Shown: positions 8,007-17,433 of the stretch, in pieces
How the letters are laid out: the number at the start of each line of letters is the position of its first letter
Numbering within the stretch: the first letter of the stretch is position 1
NCBI GenBank assembly: GCA_902500995.1
Contig: CABVSR010000009.1
Coordinates: 62,001 to 126,000 of the forward strand
From: an uncultured Nitrospira sp.
GTDB taxonomy: Bacteria; Nitrospirota; Nitrospiria; Nitrospirales; Nitrospiraceae
Length of the DNA: 64,000 nucleotides
Reading direction: 5' to 3'
Notes under the pieces: model-generated
Seen by the model: only the letters and a program-made list of their open reading frames with translations
Told to the model about the DNA's origin: nothing
Databases searched by the model: none
Made by a program: the position numbers and the translations under genes

Positions 8007-8649
8007 ACCCGATCCCAGCGCCTCTCGTAGGACGATGCAACAGCCTGACTGGAATACCCGCTGGAGTCGAGCGGCGCGCGCACTGTTTCCCTTCGTAGTG
8101 GCGGCAGGCCTGATGGCCGTGATGCCGCCTGCCAGCAGGGTCGCATTCGACCCGGTCATGGAGGTGGTCCGGCGGCCTTCAGCCGAGCCCATCGCTTCGC
8201 TCATTGCGACCTATGCCGAACAATATGCGCTGGATCCTGCGCTGCTGCAGGCGATCATCAAGGTCGAGTCGAATTTTAACTCGGACGCTGTCTCTTCAAA
8301 GGGGGCGATCGGTCTCATGCAGCTGATGCCGCTCACGGCCGCGGCGTTTCATGTGTTGGATCCCTTCGATCCGAAGGACAACATTCGTGGAGGCGCAGCG
8401 CTGCTTCGCGGGCTGTTGGACCGGTTCGGGGGCGACCTCTCGTTGGCCCTGGCAGCCTATCACCTCGGTGAAGCGCGGGTCCGGCAGGCCATCGGCGCGC
8501 CGGCTCTCCCTGCGACCCAATTGTATGTCAACCGGGTGCTCGGCCAGTATGATCGCTTTCGTGCCGGAACCAGCCGGCTTCCCTCGCGCGTGACGACGCG
8601 CCGGCAGGAGAGCCATGCAGACTGGTCGCGATCGCAGAGGCCGGAATAA
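7990..8649 (+). CDS. Membrane-anchored lytic murein transglycosylase (SLT domain)
   Basis: A 219-residue protein with a Slt70-type lysozyme-like domain. The catalytic glutamate is Glu 93 in the IIKVESNFNSDAVSSKGAIG block, followed by GLMQLMP and the AALLRGLLDRFGGDLSLAL and AAYHLGEARV helices. These are the conserved ES, GLMQ and AYNxG-like motifs, with AYHLGE at the last. A hydrophobic segment at residues about 30-47 should be a signal anchor, so the enzyme acts on peptidoglycan in the periplasm. The start may be the ATG at 7990 (overlapping the lipoprotein gene) or the ATG at 8035, which would still leave the anchor intact. Confidence 0.9.
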   Translation: MRMGARPDPSASRRTMQQPDWNTRWSRAARALFPFVVAAGLMAVMPPASRVAFDPVMEVVRRPSAEPIASLIATYAEQYALDPALLQAIIKVESNFNSDAVSSKGAIGLMQLMPLTAAAFHVLDPFDPKDNIRGGAALLRGLLDRFGGDLSLALAAYHLGEARVRQAIGAPALPATQLYVNRVLGQYDRFRAGTSRLPSRVTTRRQESHADWSRSQRPE

Positions 8650-8797
8650 ACGGCCCGAGTGTGGAACGCAAGGCCGCCGGTTCACTCTGAGTACACGGCT
8701 GCTGCTCGCCGGTTGCATTTTCCTCCGGAACGGGGTAGGGACATCTGCGTTGAGCGAGACTCACTACTGAAAGAGCGATGGCGATCTTGAGGATGCG

Positions 8798-9952
8798 ATG
8801 AAGAAGAGCGATCGTACAGCCCGGCTGGCCCAATCCGATATCCGTGCCATGACCCTGGCCTGCGCGAAGGTCAACGGAATCAATATGTCGCAAGGCGTCT
8901 GCGACACTCCCGTGCCGACGGTGGTCGTGGAAGGCGCGCAGCGAGCGATGGCACAAGGGCACAATATCTATGCTCGCTTTGACGGGATTGCGGAGCTGCG
9001 GCAGGCTATCGCCGGGAAGCTGGCCGATTACAATCGGATCACCGCCGATCCGGAAACCCATATTACCGTCAGCGCCGGCGCGACCGGGTCATTCCAAGCC
9101 ACCTGCATGGCGTTGCTCAATCCCGGCGACGAAGTGATTCTGTTTGAACCGTTTTACGCCTATCACGTCCAGGCGATCCTCGCTGTGGAAGGCGTGCCCC
9201 GCTATGTAACGATGCGGCCGCCGGATTGGACGCTGGATATGCAGGCGCTGGAGCAGGCCATGACGTCCAGGACCAAGGCCATTGTGGTCAATACGCCGGG
9301 GAATCCATCCGGCAAGGTGTTCACGCGGCGTGAACTGGAGCACATCGCCGAGGTCGCCTGCCGCCGTGATCTCCTGGTGATCACCGACGAAATCTATGAG
9401 TATTTTGTCTTTGACGGGCGGAAACATGTCAGCATGGCCTCGCTGCCGGGCATGGCCGACCGGACCATCACCATCGGCGGCTATTCAAAAACCTTCAGCA
9501 TCACCGGCTGGCGCATCGGCTACAGCGTGGCGGAAGCCTCATGGGCGAAGGCCATCGGCGCCATGAGTGATGTGTTGTATGTCTGCGCCCCCACGCCGTT
9601 ACAGCATGGGGTCGCCGCCGGCATTCGTGAACTGGGTCCGGCATTTTACAAGGAGCTCGCCCGCGAGCATCAGCACAAGCGGGATCGCTTCTGCGGAGCC
9701 TTGGCTAAGGCAGGATTGCCTCCGGCCCTGCCGCAAGGAGCCTACTACGTACTGGCGGATGTGTCGCGACTTCCCGGGACGACCAGCCGGGAGCGCGCGA
9801 TGTATCTGCTGGACAAGACCGGCGTGGCGGGCGTGCCGGGCGAGGCCTTTTTCGAAGGGCCTGAGGGCAGTCGCTTTATGCGGTTTTGTATGGCAAAAAC
9901 CGATGACGACCTGGAGCGAGCCAGTCAGGCGATCGAACGATTCACGTCATGA
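8798..9952 (+). CDS. PLP-dependent class I/II aminotransferase
   Basis: A 384-residue fold-type I aminotransferase of the aspartate aminotransferase superfamily. The PLP-binding lysine is Lys 231 in the GGYSKTFSITGWRIGY motif. Also visible are NTPGNPSGKVF (conserved Asn), ITDEIYEYFVFDG (Asp and Tyr that hold the cofactor) and the C-terminal FMRFCMAKTDDDL, whose first Arg binds the substrate carboxylate. The SQGVCDTPVP N-terminal segment is like that of MalY/PatA-type and kynurenine-type enzymes. The amino-acid substrate cannot be fixed from sequence. GAGG precedes the ATG. Confidence 0.92.
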   Translation: MKKSDRTARLAQSDIRAMTLACAKVNGINMSQGVCDTPVPTVVVEGAQRAMAQGHNIYARFDGIAELRQAIAGKLADYNRITADPETHITVSAGATGSFQATCMALLNPGDEVILFEPFYAYHVQAILAVEGVPRYVTMRPPDWTLDMQALEQAMTSRTKAIVVNTPGNPSGKVFTRRELEHIAEVACRRDLLVITDEIYEYFVFDGRKHVSMASLPGMADRTITIGGYSKTFSITGWRIGYSVAEASWAKAIGAMSDVLYVCAPTPLQHGVAAGIRELGPAFYKELAREHQHKRDRFCGALAKAGLPPALPQGAYYVLADVSRLPGTTSRERAMYLLDKTGVAGVPGEAFFEGPEGSRFMRFCMAKTDDDLERASQAIERFTS

Positions 9953-9974
9953 GTCGCTGAAACAATTCGCATCT

Positions 9975-11393
9975 TCATCGTGCTTGCCAGGATGCGTTTC
10001 TCGTCATCGTTCCCCACGTTGCTTGTTTCCCGCACACCCAACGATACAGGCCGATCAATTTCCACACCGAATTCAGTTGGCGGTATCCGAAGTTCTCCAG
10101 GATGGCCGCCAGCAATAATTTCAGCACGTCGCGCTGATCGGGGTAGACGTGGAAGGACATTTCTTCAAGTAAGAGCGCACTCACTGACAATAAGATGCCG
10201 AGGCCGATCGCTGCGGCGAGCAGGATCAGCCACATCTGCATCGAGACCAATCCCATGATGAAGCTGAGGATCAGAAAGCAATAGCCTAAGACCTCGATCG
10301 CCGGTCCGATCCACTCAAACACAGCCATAAAGGGAAAGGCCAGCCATCCGATCGTCCCGCCTTTGGGATGGCACAAGAGATCGACGTTTTGTGTCAGGCT
10401 CTCGCACAACCCGCGTTGCCAGCGGACACGCTGATTTTTCAGCGTGCGCAGATCTTCCGGCGCTTCGGTCCAGCAAACGGAATCAGGGACGAAGGTAATG
10501 CGATACGGCTTATCGCCCAGCCGCAGATGGCGATGCAGGCGCACAACCAGTTCCATGTCTTCCCCGATTGTATCCGATCGGTAGCCTCCCACCGTAACAA
10601 CCGCTTCTTTCCGAAAAATCCCGAATGCGCCGGAAATGATCAGCATGGCGTTCATGGGTGACCAACCCAGCCGTCCGAAGAGAAAGGCGCGAAGGTATTC
10701 CACGATTTGGAACAGGGCCAGCAGATTTGCGGGTAATCCGATCTTGGTCAAGAACCCGTTTTCGACGCGGCAGCCGTTCGCGATGCGCACGGTTCCTCCG
10801 CTGGCCACCGTGCGATGGTCGTCTAAAAACGGTTGCACGGCCCGCCGCAGACTGTCCGGCTGCAGAATGGAATCCGCATCGATGCAGCAGAACAGCGGAT
10901 ACAGCGACAGATTGATGCCCGCGTTCAGAGAGTCGGCCTTGCCGCCGTTCGCTTTATCGATGACGCGCAGATTGGCGTGGAGCGATGAATGATAGATGGC
11001 TCGAATGTCCGCCGTCGGCAGCTGGGTGTTGCAGGCCTCGGGAAACGGAAACAGATCAAATTCTTTGCAGAGCACATCCATCGTGGCATCCTTTGATCCA
11101 TCGTTGACCACGACAATTTCAAATTCCGAATAGCTGAGTTGCAGCAGCGAGCGGACGGAGCCCGCGATGGTGAGGGCCTCGTTATAGGCGGGTACCAGGA
11201 TGCTGATCTGCGGTTCGAATCCGGTGTAGCTGTGCGGCAGGCTTTCGAGCACACGCTCCTGCAGATATCGCCGCAAGTGCACGATGGCGATGAGATCCAG
11301 CATCAAGTATCCGGCGGTCAGGCCGAGAAAGTAGAGCAGAAATAGCCATTCAGCAGTTGAGATGAGCGTGTCTAACCACATCGATCCATGCAT
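9975..11393 (-). CDS. Membrane processive glycosyltransferase, family 2 (PgaC/HasA-like)
   Basis: A 472-residue inner-membrane GT2 synthase. N-terminal membrane helix at about residues 12-38. The catalytic domain begins ISILVPAYNEA (62-72), then VVVNDGSKD (first Asp pair, 95-102), CCIDADS (DxD, 169-175), TIGEDME (catalytic base region, 275-281) and QRVRWQRG (321-328), the QxxRW motif of processive beta-glycan synthases. Three or four C-terminal helices follow (about 345-425). Enzymes of this layout polymerise and export glycans such as poly-N-acetylglucosamine. It is divergent from a glycosidase-like/outer-membrane/deacetylase operon, which supports an exopolysaccharide role. The start at 11393 has GGAG adjacent; an ATG at 11381 is an alternative. 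Confidence 0.92.
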   Translation of the reverse strand: MHGSMWLDTLISTAEWLFLLYFLGLTAGYLMLDLIAIVHLRRYLQERVLESLPHSYTGFEPQISILVPAYNEALTIAGSVRSLLQLSYSEFEIVVVNDGSKDATMDVLCKEFDLFPFPEACNTQLPTADIRAIYHSSLHANLRVIDKANGGKADSLNAGINLSLYPLFCCIDADSILQPDSLRRAVQPFLDDHRTVASGGTVRIANGCRVENGFLTKIGLPANLLALFQIVEYLRAFLFGRLGWSPMNAMLIISGAFGIFRKEAVVTVGGYRSDTIGEDMELVVRLHRHLRLGDKPYRITFVPDSVCWTEAPEDLRTLKNQRVRWQRGLCESLTQNVDLLCHPKGGTIGWLAFPFMAVFEWIGPAIEVLGYCFLILSFIMGLVSMQMWLILLAAAIGLGILLSVSALLLEEMSFHVYPDQRDVLKLLLAAILENFGYRQLNSVWKLIGLYRWVCGKQATWGTMTRNASWQAR

Positions 11394-11430
11394 CTCCGGA
11401 GACGGCGGTGTTCCTCAAACCAGGCATGCC

Positions 11431-13041
11431 GTGAAATCTGCCGGTTCTCTGCGCAAACAGGTAGCAGGCCGGTGGCTTGTCGTCACGGTGCTGCTCGGTG
11501 CTGTGGTCGGCCCCATCCTGTGGCTTCCTGCGGCACAGGCGGCCGACATTCGCCTGCCCTCGCCCATTCCTCCCACGGTCCATGAGATCGAACTCACTTA
11601 TGTCGGGGAAGGTTCCGACCCAACCGTGACATTCCGCGGCCCTGTGCCGACAGCGGCCTCTCTTCCTTATCGACCGTTTGTGCCCATTCTTGAACTGCGC
11701 CCGGGGCTAGGGGCAGTCCAGCTTTTCGGTCCTTGCCAGGGGCAGTCGGTTCGAACTGATTCCCGTCTTGAGCTGAATTGGACTACCGGAGAAACGGGGC
11801 GCTGCGGGCAGCGTATCGAGCTGCGTCCGGCCGGAAAGCCGATGGATCTCATGTCCTACCAGATGCTGCGGCTGCGAGGGCAGGCTACCGGCCAGGTGGT
11901 GGTGGCCGTGGAAGATGTGTCCGGTCATGAGCGTGAACACAATCATCCTCTTGCTACCGTGACCGGGACATTCGATCTCTCCATTCCGCTGAAAGAGATC
12001 GGTCGCGGGGTGGACCTTCGACACCTGACGGCGCTCGTCGTGTCCTCTGAGGGACCAAGCGGTTGGATTCAGTTTGAGCAGATGGCGGTGGCGCAAGGTG
12101 GATCGGTGAATAGGCGACCCGTCGGCACCGGTTTCTGGGTGTGGAACTACCGCGCGGCGATACGGGATTCACAGATGCTGTTGGCCACCTGCCGTGGGCA
12201 AGGCTGCTCCAGGATGCTCATTCAAATGCCGTCCCTCAACGATGATGAGACGATCTGGCGAGACTATGCGCAGCTCTTGGCCCTGGTGCAGGAGGCCGGA
12301 ATCGAGGCGCTGGCGTTGGACGGGTATCCCGAAGCCATTCAGGAACCTCAGGTCTTGGCCGATAAGGTACGGAGACTGCTCCAGCTCGTGCGGCCTGGTT
12401 CGGTATCCGGCATACAGCTCGATATTGAGCCCTATCTCCTGCCGGGGTTTCTTGAAGATGACACGCAGCTCCGCCGGTATCTCGGCACGATCGAGACGGT
12501 GAAGGCTGCCGTGGGCGGCCGTGCCAAACTGTCGATGGTGATTCCCTTCTGGCTTGCAACACCGGCCGTCGGCGGCCGGCCTTTGGCCTATGCCGTCATG
12601 GATCGGGCCGATGAAGTGGCGGTGATGAGCTACCGTACCGATCTCGATGAAGTGCAGGACATCGCCGAAGACATCCTGAGATATGGCGATCTGATCGACA
12701 AGGCGGTGTGGTTGGCCGTTGAGACGACCCGATTGCCGGTTGAGCAGCATGTCGTCTTGCGGCGGGACCTGCGGCCTGATCGCGCCGATGTCCTCCTGGA
12801 TCGCGAACACCAAGTGCTACGAGGGAAGCCAATCCCTGAGTTGGTCGCGCCGACCCGGCCTGGAGAATGGTTTCGCATCCATCACCGATTTACGGTCAGG
12901 CCTGAACAACTGACCTTTGCCGGGCGTCCCCGTGCCGAGGTGTGCAAGGCCATCAGACAGATATTGGAGACCACATCCCATCCCAGTTTTGCCGGGGTGA
13001 TTATTCACGATCTCGATGGATTCCGAGCCCTCTCCGACTAG
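11431..13041 (+). CDS. Exported glycoside-hydrolase-like (TIM-barrel) protein
   Basis: About 536 residues. The GTG at 11431 gives a standard signal peptide (KSAGSLRKQ, hydrophobic core, cleavage AQA-AD). An ATG at 11362 is in frame but overlaps the divergent GT2 start and adds a non-signal extension. Residues about 60-235 look like a beta-sandwich (carbohydrate-binding type). The rest has the strand order of a GH18-like barrel: FWVWNYRAAI, IEALALDGYP, GIQLDIEPYL (acidic pair on a strand end, as in catalytic DxE motifs), KLSMVIPFWL and DEVAVMSYRTD. I read it as a periplasmic glycan hydrolase or binder for the polymer made by the neighbouring synthase; the family was not searched. Confidence 0.75.
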   Translation: MKSAGSLRKQVAGRWLVVTVLLGAVVGPILWLPAAQAADIRLPSPIPPTVHEIELTYVGEGSDPTVTFRGPVPTAASLPYRPFVPILELRPGLGAVQLFGPCQGQSVRTDSRLELNWTTGETGRCGQRIELRPAGKPMDLMSYQMLRLRGQATGQVVVAVEDVSGHEREHNHPLATVTGTFDLSIPLKEIGRGVDLRHLTALVVSSEGPSGWIQFEQMAVAQGGSVNRRPVGTGFWVWNYRAAIRDSQMLLATCRGQGCSRMLIQMPSLNDDETIWRDYAQLLALVQEAGIEALALDGYPEAIQEPQVLADKVRRLLQLVRPGSVSGIQLDIEPYLLPGFLEDDTQLRRYLGTIETVKAAVGGRAKLSMVIPFWLATPAVGGRPLAYAVMDRADEVAVMSYRTDLDEVQDIAEDILRYGDLIDKAVWLAVETTRLPVEQHVVLRRDLRPDRADVLLDREHQVLRGKPIPELVAPTRPGEWFRIHHRFTVRPEQLTFAGRPRAEVCKAIRQILETTSHPSFAGVIIHDLDGFRALSD

Positions 13042-13072
13042 AGTCGCACATGTCGGGAGAACAGCGTCACGG

Positions 13073-15439
13073 ATGAACGACCCTTCCAGATGGATCGATC
13101 GACGAAGGTCGGTAGCCGGTTTGCTGGCGGGCATTGTGCTCGCCGTGGGGTGGATCGCCGCGCCCGCCGTGATGATTGCCGCCATGGCGGAGTCCTCTCC
13201 GCGCCAGATTCTGCAGCAAGCCAGAGCGTTGGAGGAGGAGAAACGGTACGAGGAAGCCATTGCGGCCTACCGGCAATACCTCCAGGCCAAACCTGACCAT
13301 GACGACGTGCGCGCATCAGTGGCCAAGCTTCTTTCCTGGCAGGGCCAATGGGACGACGCCGCGGCCGGCTATCGCGACCTCCTCACCCGCCACCCCCTCG
13401 ATCACGACATTCGGGTGGGTCTCGCCCAAGTCCTTTCGTGGCAGAAGCAGTACGAACTGGCGCGAGAGGAGTACGAGCGTGTTCTGCAGGACGAACCGGA
13501 CCATGTCGAGGCGCTGACGGGGCTCGGCAATGTGTTGTTATGGAGCGGCCATCAGGCACAGGCCGTTCCGTATTATGAGCGAGTCGTGGCGGAGACCGGT
13601 GACGCGGAGGTTGCGGCGCGTCTGCAAGCCTTGAAGTCTGCCTCCGGCTCGCCGGCTGTTCCCGCCTCTTCGTCAGAGCCGGCTTCCCCTCGCGGTAATG
13701 AGCCGGTCACATCTGACGCCGCACAGGCGTTGCAGCGGGGAGGGCGATTGGAAATCATGCGTCAGTATGACGACGCGATCGCCGTCTATCGCGAGGAACT
13801 GGAGCGGTCGCCCGGGGATGATGACGTACGCGCTGCCTTGGCGCGGGTGCTCTCCTGGCAAGGCGTCCATGCGGAAGCCACGGCGTTATACCGTGAGATT
13901 CTGGCGCGCCATCCCCAGGATCAGGATATCCGTGTGGCGCTGGGGCAGGTTCTCTCCTGGCAGCAGCAATTCGAGGAGTCGGGCCGCCTGTACCATGAAG
14001 CGCTCCGCTCCGACCCGACGCTGGTAGAGGCCCGGCGCGGTCTCGCCGATCTGGCCTATTGGCAAGGCAATCACTCAGAAGCGGTTCAGCGCTATGAAGC
14101 CTTGTTTGCCGAAACCCATGATCCCGACATCGACGCGCAGTTGAAGACCATTCGATCAGAATTGCGCGCGACCGAGCCACCAGTTGTCGAGCGCCCGGTG
14201 CTCACTCACGCCCCACAGGAAACGAAGGTGCGGGATCTCGCAGCCGCCGTGGAGCAAGTCACGAAATTCGAGGTGGCCAAGCAGTATCACGACGCAGAGG
14301 GCGTCTATCGCGACGTCTTGCGGCAGCACCCGGACAACGATGAGATCCGAGGTGCGCTGGCCCGTGTCCTCTCATGGCAGGGGTCTCATGCGGAAGCGAC
14401 GAGCTTGTATCGAGAGGTGCTGGCACGCCACCCTGACGATCAGGACGTTCGCCTCGCGCTGGCGCAGGTTCTGTCGTGGCAACAACAGTTTGATGAAGCA
14501 GGACGGTTGTATGGGGAGGTCTTGCAGGCCGAGCCAGGACAGATCGATGCTCGTCGCGGACTGGCGGAGGTTGCCCATTGGCGGGGCGACCGGTCCGAAG
14601 CGTTGCAGCGATACGAGGCCCTGCTGGCCGATACGCATGATCCTGCCATCGAGCAGCAGATTCGCGCCGTGAAATCGGAATTGCTCGTGTCGCCTCGGGC
14701 CGTGGTAGGACAAGGCCTGCCGGGGTTGCGTCTTCCCTACCGGGACTATGCCAAGATCGGGTACGGCCATTATTCCTATACCAAGAATCAGCCGGACGAA
14801 CGGGACGCCTTGTTTGAACTCGCCAAATCGATCGGCAATCAAACGCTGGTGCTGCGGGTTGAACCGATCAATCGCTTCGGATTTCACGACACGCCCATGG
14901 CCGCCGAACTGTATAGCCCCTTGTGGTCGAGAGCCTGGGGATATGTTGCGGCGCAAGCCACGGTCAATCCGAAATTTTCGCCGAACTATTCCTTTGTCGG
15001 TGAAGTGGCGCAAGGTCTGGGAGGATGGCACGCCTCACTGGCACCCGTTGAAGTGTCGTTCGGCTACCGGCGATTAAATTACAAACAGGACAACATCGAT
15101 CTGTTGATGCCGGGGCTCACGATTTTTCTCCCCTTCAATCTATGGCTGACGGAGAAGATCTATCTGATTCCGGACACAGGGGCGGTCACACTGGCTTCGC
15201 AACTCACTTGGCGGCCAACTGATCGCCTGCAGTTCTTCGCCTCCGGCTCGTTCGGTACGTCAGGCGAACGCATCGTCGCGGAACAGGATTTTATCCGGGT
15301 GGGAAGTCATACGATTCAGGGCGGCGTCACGTTCCCGATCAACGAACGATTCTCCGCTGAAATCGGCGGGTACTACGAAGACCGGGGATTTCTCTATGTC
15401 CGGCGGGGCGGGAACTTCAACCTCATCTATCATTGGTAG
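13073..15439 (+). CDS. TPR protein with C-terminal YaiO-type outer-membrane beta-barrel
   Basis: A 788-residue outer-membrane protein. After a signal peptide (hydrophobic about 16-38) come three similar blocks of about 147 residues, each made of TPRs (LSWQG, LARHP, VLSWQQQF recur) and ending in a QRYEALxAxTHDP-type helix. The C-terminal 240 residues are beta-rich with alternating aromatic residues (YAKIGYGHYSYTKN, GYRRLNYKQDNID, RPTDRLQFFASGSFG) and end in ...FNLIYHW, an aromatic C-terminal signature for outer-membrane insertion. The plan equals that of PgaA/BcsC-like exporters: periplasmic TPRs that bind the glycan and a pore. Start chosen at ATG 13073; the gene begins 32 bases after the glycosidase-like gene. 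Confidence 0.85.
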   Translation: MNDPSRWIDRRRSVAGLLAGIVLAVGWIAAPAVMIAAMAESSPRQILQQARALEEEKRYEEAIAAYRQYLQAKPDHDDVRASVAKLLSWQGQWDDAAAGYRDLLTRHPLDHDIRVGLAQVLSWQKQYELAREEYERVLQDEPDHVEALTGLGNVLLWSGHQAQAVPYYERVVAETGDAEVAARLQALKSASGSPAVPASSSEPASPRGNEPVTSDAAQALQRGGRLEIMRQYDDAIAVYREELERSPGDDDVRAALARVLSWQGVHAEATALYREILARHPQDQDIRVALGQVLSWQQQFEESGRLYHEALRSDPTLVEARRGLADLAYWQGNHSEAVQRYEALFAETHDPDIDAQLKTIRSELRATEPPVVERPVLTHAPQETKVRDLAAAVEQVTKFEVAKQYHDAEGVYRDVLRQHPDNDEIRGALARVLSWQGSHAEATSLYREVLARHPDDQDVRLALAQVLSWQQQFDEAGRLYGEVLQAEPGQIDARRGLAEVAHWRGDRSEALQRYEALLADTHDPAIEQQIRAVKSELLVSPRAVVGQGLPGLRLPYRDYAKIGYGHYSYTKNQPDERDALFELAKSIGNQTLVLRVEPINRFGFHDTPMAAELYSPLWSRAWGYVAAQATVNPKFSPNYSFVGEVAQGLGGWHASLAPVEVSFGYRRLNYKQDNIDLLMPGLTIFLPFNLWLTEKIYLIPDTGAVTLASQLTWRPTDRLQFFASGSFGTSGERIVAEQDFIRVGSHTIQGGVTFPINERFSAEIGGYYEDRGFLYVRRGGNFNLIYHW

Positions 15440-15443
15440 GGCT

Positions 15444-17366
15444 ATGCAACGAGCCACCCTTGTGCGCCTATCAGGTCTGGCCTTGCTGGGTGTGTCTCTC
15501 GTCATCGGCATCCGGATCCTCATCGGGCCTTCCTCCGTCCAGCACGTCGAGGTTCCGGAGAAAGACTTTTACCGTTTCCCAGGGGTTTCGGGTCCCGGCG
15601 AGGCGGCGGTGCTACCTGCCCGCGTGCCGGCTGCGTGGACGAATTATGAGCAGGGTTCGGCGAGTCGGGTGGCGATTCTCTTGACCGATCCGGAGTCCTC
15701 ATGGCTCGGGTTGGCTCATGGATTCAAATCCATCGGCATTCCCTTCCGTATCACCCGGAATGTCCATGAGGCCCTGGCGCATAAGGTGGTACTGGTCTAT
15801 CCCATGATCTCCGGGAAGGTCTTGAGTCCGGATGCGCTACAAGCCCTGGCGGAATTTCCGAAGACAGGCGGGACACTCATCGGCGTACAGGTCCTAGGCG
15901 GCGGACTGAACCAGGTCTTCGGGTTTCGTGATGCCGTTGCCTCGCGCCAGCGTTACGATGTGACGTTGGTCCAGGCGGATCCGCTGCTGGCGGACCTGAC
16001 CGACCCCCGGGAGCGCCAGTTGCGGGTCGGCATCCGTGGCAAAGGTATCGAAGTGATGGGAACCTACGGCTACACCGAAGCGTTGACCCCTCTCGCGCGT
16101 TTCGACGACGGGACCGCCGCCATCACGCAGACCGCTCATGGACCTGGCCGAGCCTATGCGATTGGACTCGACCTCGGCTTTCTCCTGCTGAAGGGATACA
16201 ACAATCGTGGCGAGGAGCTGGTCAAGACATTCGACAATGAGTTCGACCCGACTCTGGATGTCTGGTTGCGGCTGATCAAATCGATGTATCGCGCGGCGCA
16301 GGAGGGAGCCGTGACCTTGGGGACGGTGCCCTTTGGAAAGTCGTTGTCCGTCATGCTGACCCATGATGTCGATTTTACGCAGTCCATCAAAAACGCGGTT
16401 GACTATGCAGAGTATGAAAAAAGCCAAGGGTTGGTCGGGACCTACTTTATCCAGGTGAAGTACATTCGCGATTATAACGACGACATCTTTTTTAACGACG
16501 AGGGCGTGCGGTATGTGAAGCGACTGGCGGATCTGGGGATGGAGTTGGGAAGTCATACGATCGCGCATTCACGGGTGTTTGATCAATTTCCGATGGGGAC
16601 CGGCCGGGAAACCTATCCGTCGTATGCCCCGTTCGTGAAAGATCGGGCGACGGCCTACAATGCGAGTATTCTGGGTGAATTGCGAGTGAGTAAGTTTCTG
16701 ATCGATCACTTTTCAGGGCAGACGATCGTGTCATTCAGGCCCGGCGAATTGTCCAATCCGTTCGGGCTCCCGCAAGCACTCGTGGCGACGGGGTATCGGT
16801 ACAGTTCGACCGCGACGGCGAATAACTCGTTGACCCACTTGCCGTATCAATTGAATTACGATCGGCTCACTGACAGTGAGGTCGAGATTTTCGAGTTTCC
16901 CGTGACCATCGAAGATGAAGCGTTGCCGAAGATGGGGGACCGTCTTCCGCAGGCCCTGGACGTGGCAAGCCGTATCAGTCGGTACGGGGGCTCCGTCGTG
17001 ATACTCATTCATCCGAATATTCTCGATCATAAGCTCGCCTTCGAGAAAGGATTCGTCGAAGCCGTGCGTCCTTATGCGTGGTTCGGTTCGGTGGGAGAGT
17101 TCGGCCGATGGTGGGCGGCACGCAATCGCGTGGAGATCGACGTCGCCCGTGACCCGACTGCCATGCGAGTGACATTAAAGGTGCCCATCTCTGTGGCCGG
17201 TCTCACGCTTGAAATACCGGAGGGATGGCAAGTGGCGCGCTCCGGCAACTCTGCGCGGGGAGTGGAGCAACATGGAACGGTTGTGACGTTCGCCGAATTG
17301 CAGGGCACCCGCACCGTTCTATTCAGGCCTCGTTCTTCGAGCCCGTCGGCCGAACGCCGTTCCTAA
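15444..17366 (+). CDS. Polysaccharide deacetylase (CE4/NodB-like) with N-terminal domain
   Basis: A 640-residue protein, signal anchor at about residues 8-27. Residues 60-290 form an alpha/beta domain (VAILLTDPESSWLG, KVVLVYPMISGKVLS) like the glutamine-amidotransferase-type domains seen before some deacetylases. The NodB-type domain follows: metal and catalytic motif THDVDF (near 306-311), GSHTIAHS (near 369-376, HxxxH metal ligands), SFRPGELSNP (near 430) and VVILIHPN (near 516-523). These match CE4 motifs 1, 2, 3 and 5. The last 80 residues look like a small beta domain. It should de-N-acetylate the exported glycan. Starts 4 bases after the porin gene stop, so operonic. Confidence 0.88.
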   Translation: MQRATLVRLSGLALLGVSLVIGIRILIGPSSVQHVEVPEKDFYRFPGVSGPGEAAVLPARVPAAWTNYEQGSASRVAILLTDPESSWLGLAHGFKSIGIPFRITRNVHEALAHKVVLVYPMISGKVLSPDALQALAEFPKTGGTLIGVQVLGGGLNQVFGFRDAVASRQRYDVTLVQADPLLADLTDPRERQLRVGIRGKGIEVMGTYGYTEALTPLARFDDGTAAITQTAHGPGRAYAIGLDLGFLLLKGYNNRGEELVKTFDNEFDPTLDVWLRLIKSMYRAAQEGAVTLGTVPFGKSLSVMLTHDVDFTQSIKNAVDYAEYEKSQGLVGTYFIQVKYIRDYNDDIFFNDEGVRYVKRLADLGMELGSHTIAHSRVFDQFPMGTGRETYPSYAPFVKDRATAYNASILGELRVSKFLIDHFSGQTIVSFRPGELSNPFGLPQALVATGYRYSSTATANNSLTHLPYQLNYDRLTDSEVEIFEFPVTIEDEALPKMGDRLPQALDVASRISRYGGSVVILIHPNILDHKLAFEKGFVEAVRPYAWFGSVGEFGRWWAARNRVEIDVARDPTAMRVTLKVPISVAGLTLEIPEGWQVARSGNSARGVEQHGTVVTFAELQGTRTVLFRPRSSSPSAERRS

Positions 17367-17433
17367 CCCGCGTCCTAAACATCTTTAACAAGGGGGTTGT
17401 ATTCGGGAGTGACGTGCGTAGTGGGGAAACGCG

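Noticed and set aside
13200-14700. Repeated DNA in the TPR gene as a CRISPR or satellite array
   Set aside because: The repeats are of codon length, degenerate, within one open frame, and encode TPR blocks. There are no spacers.
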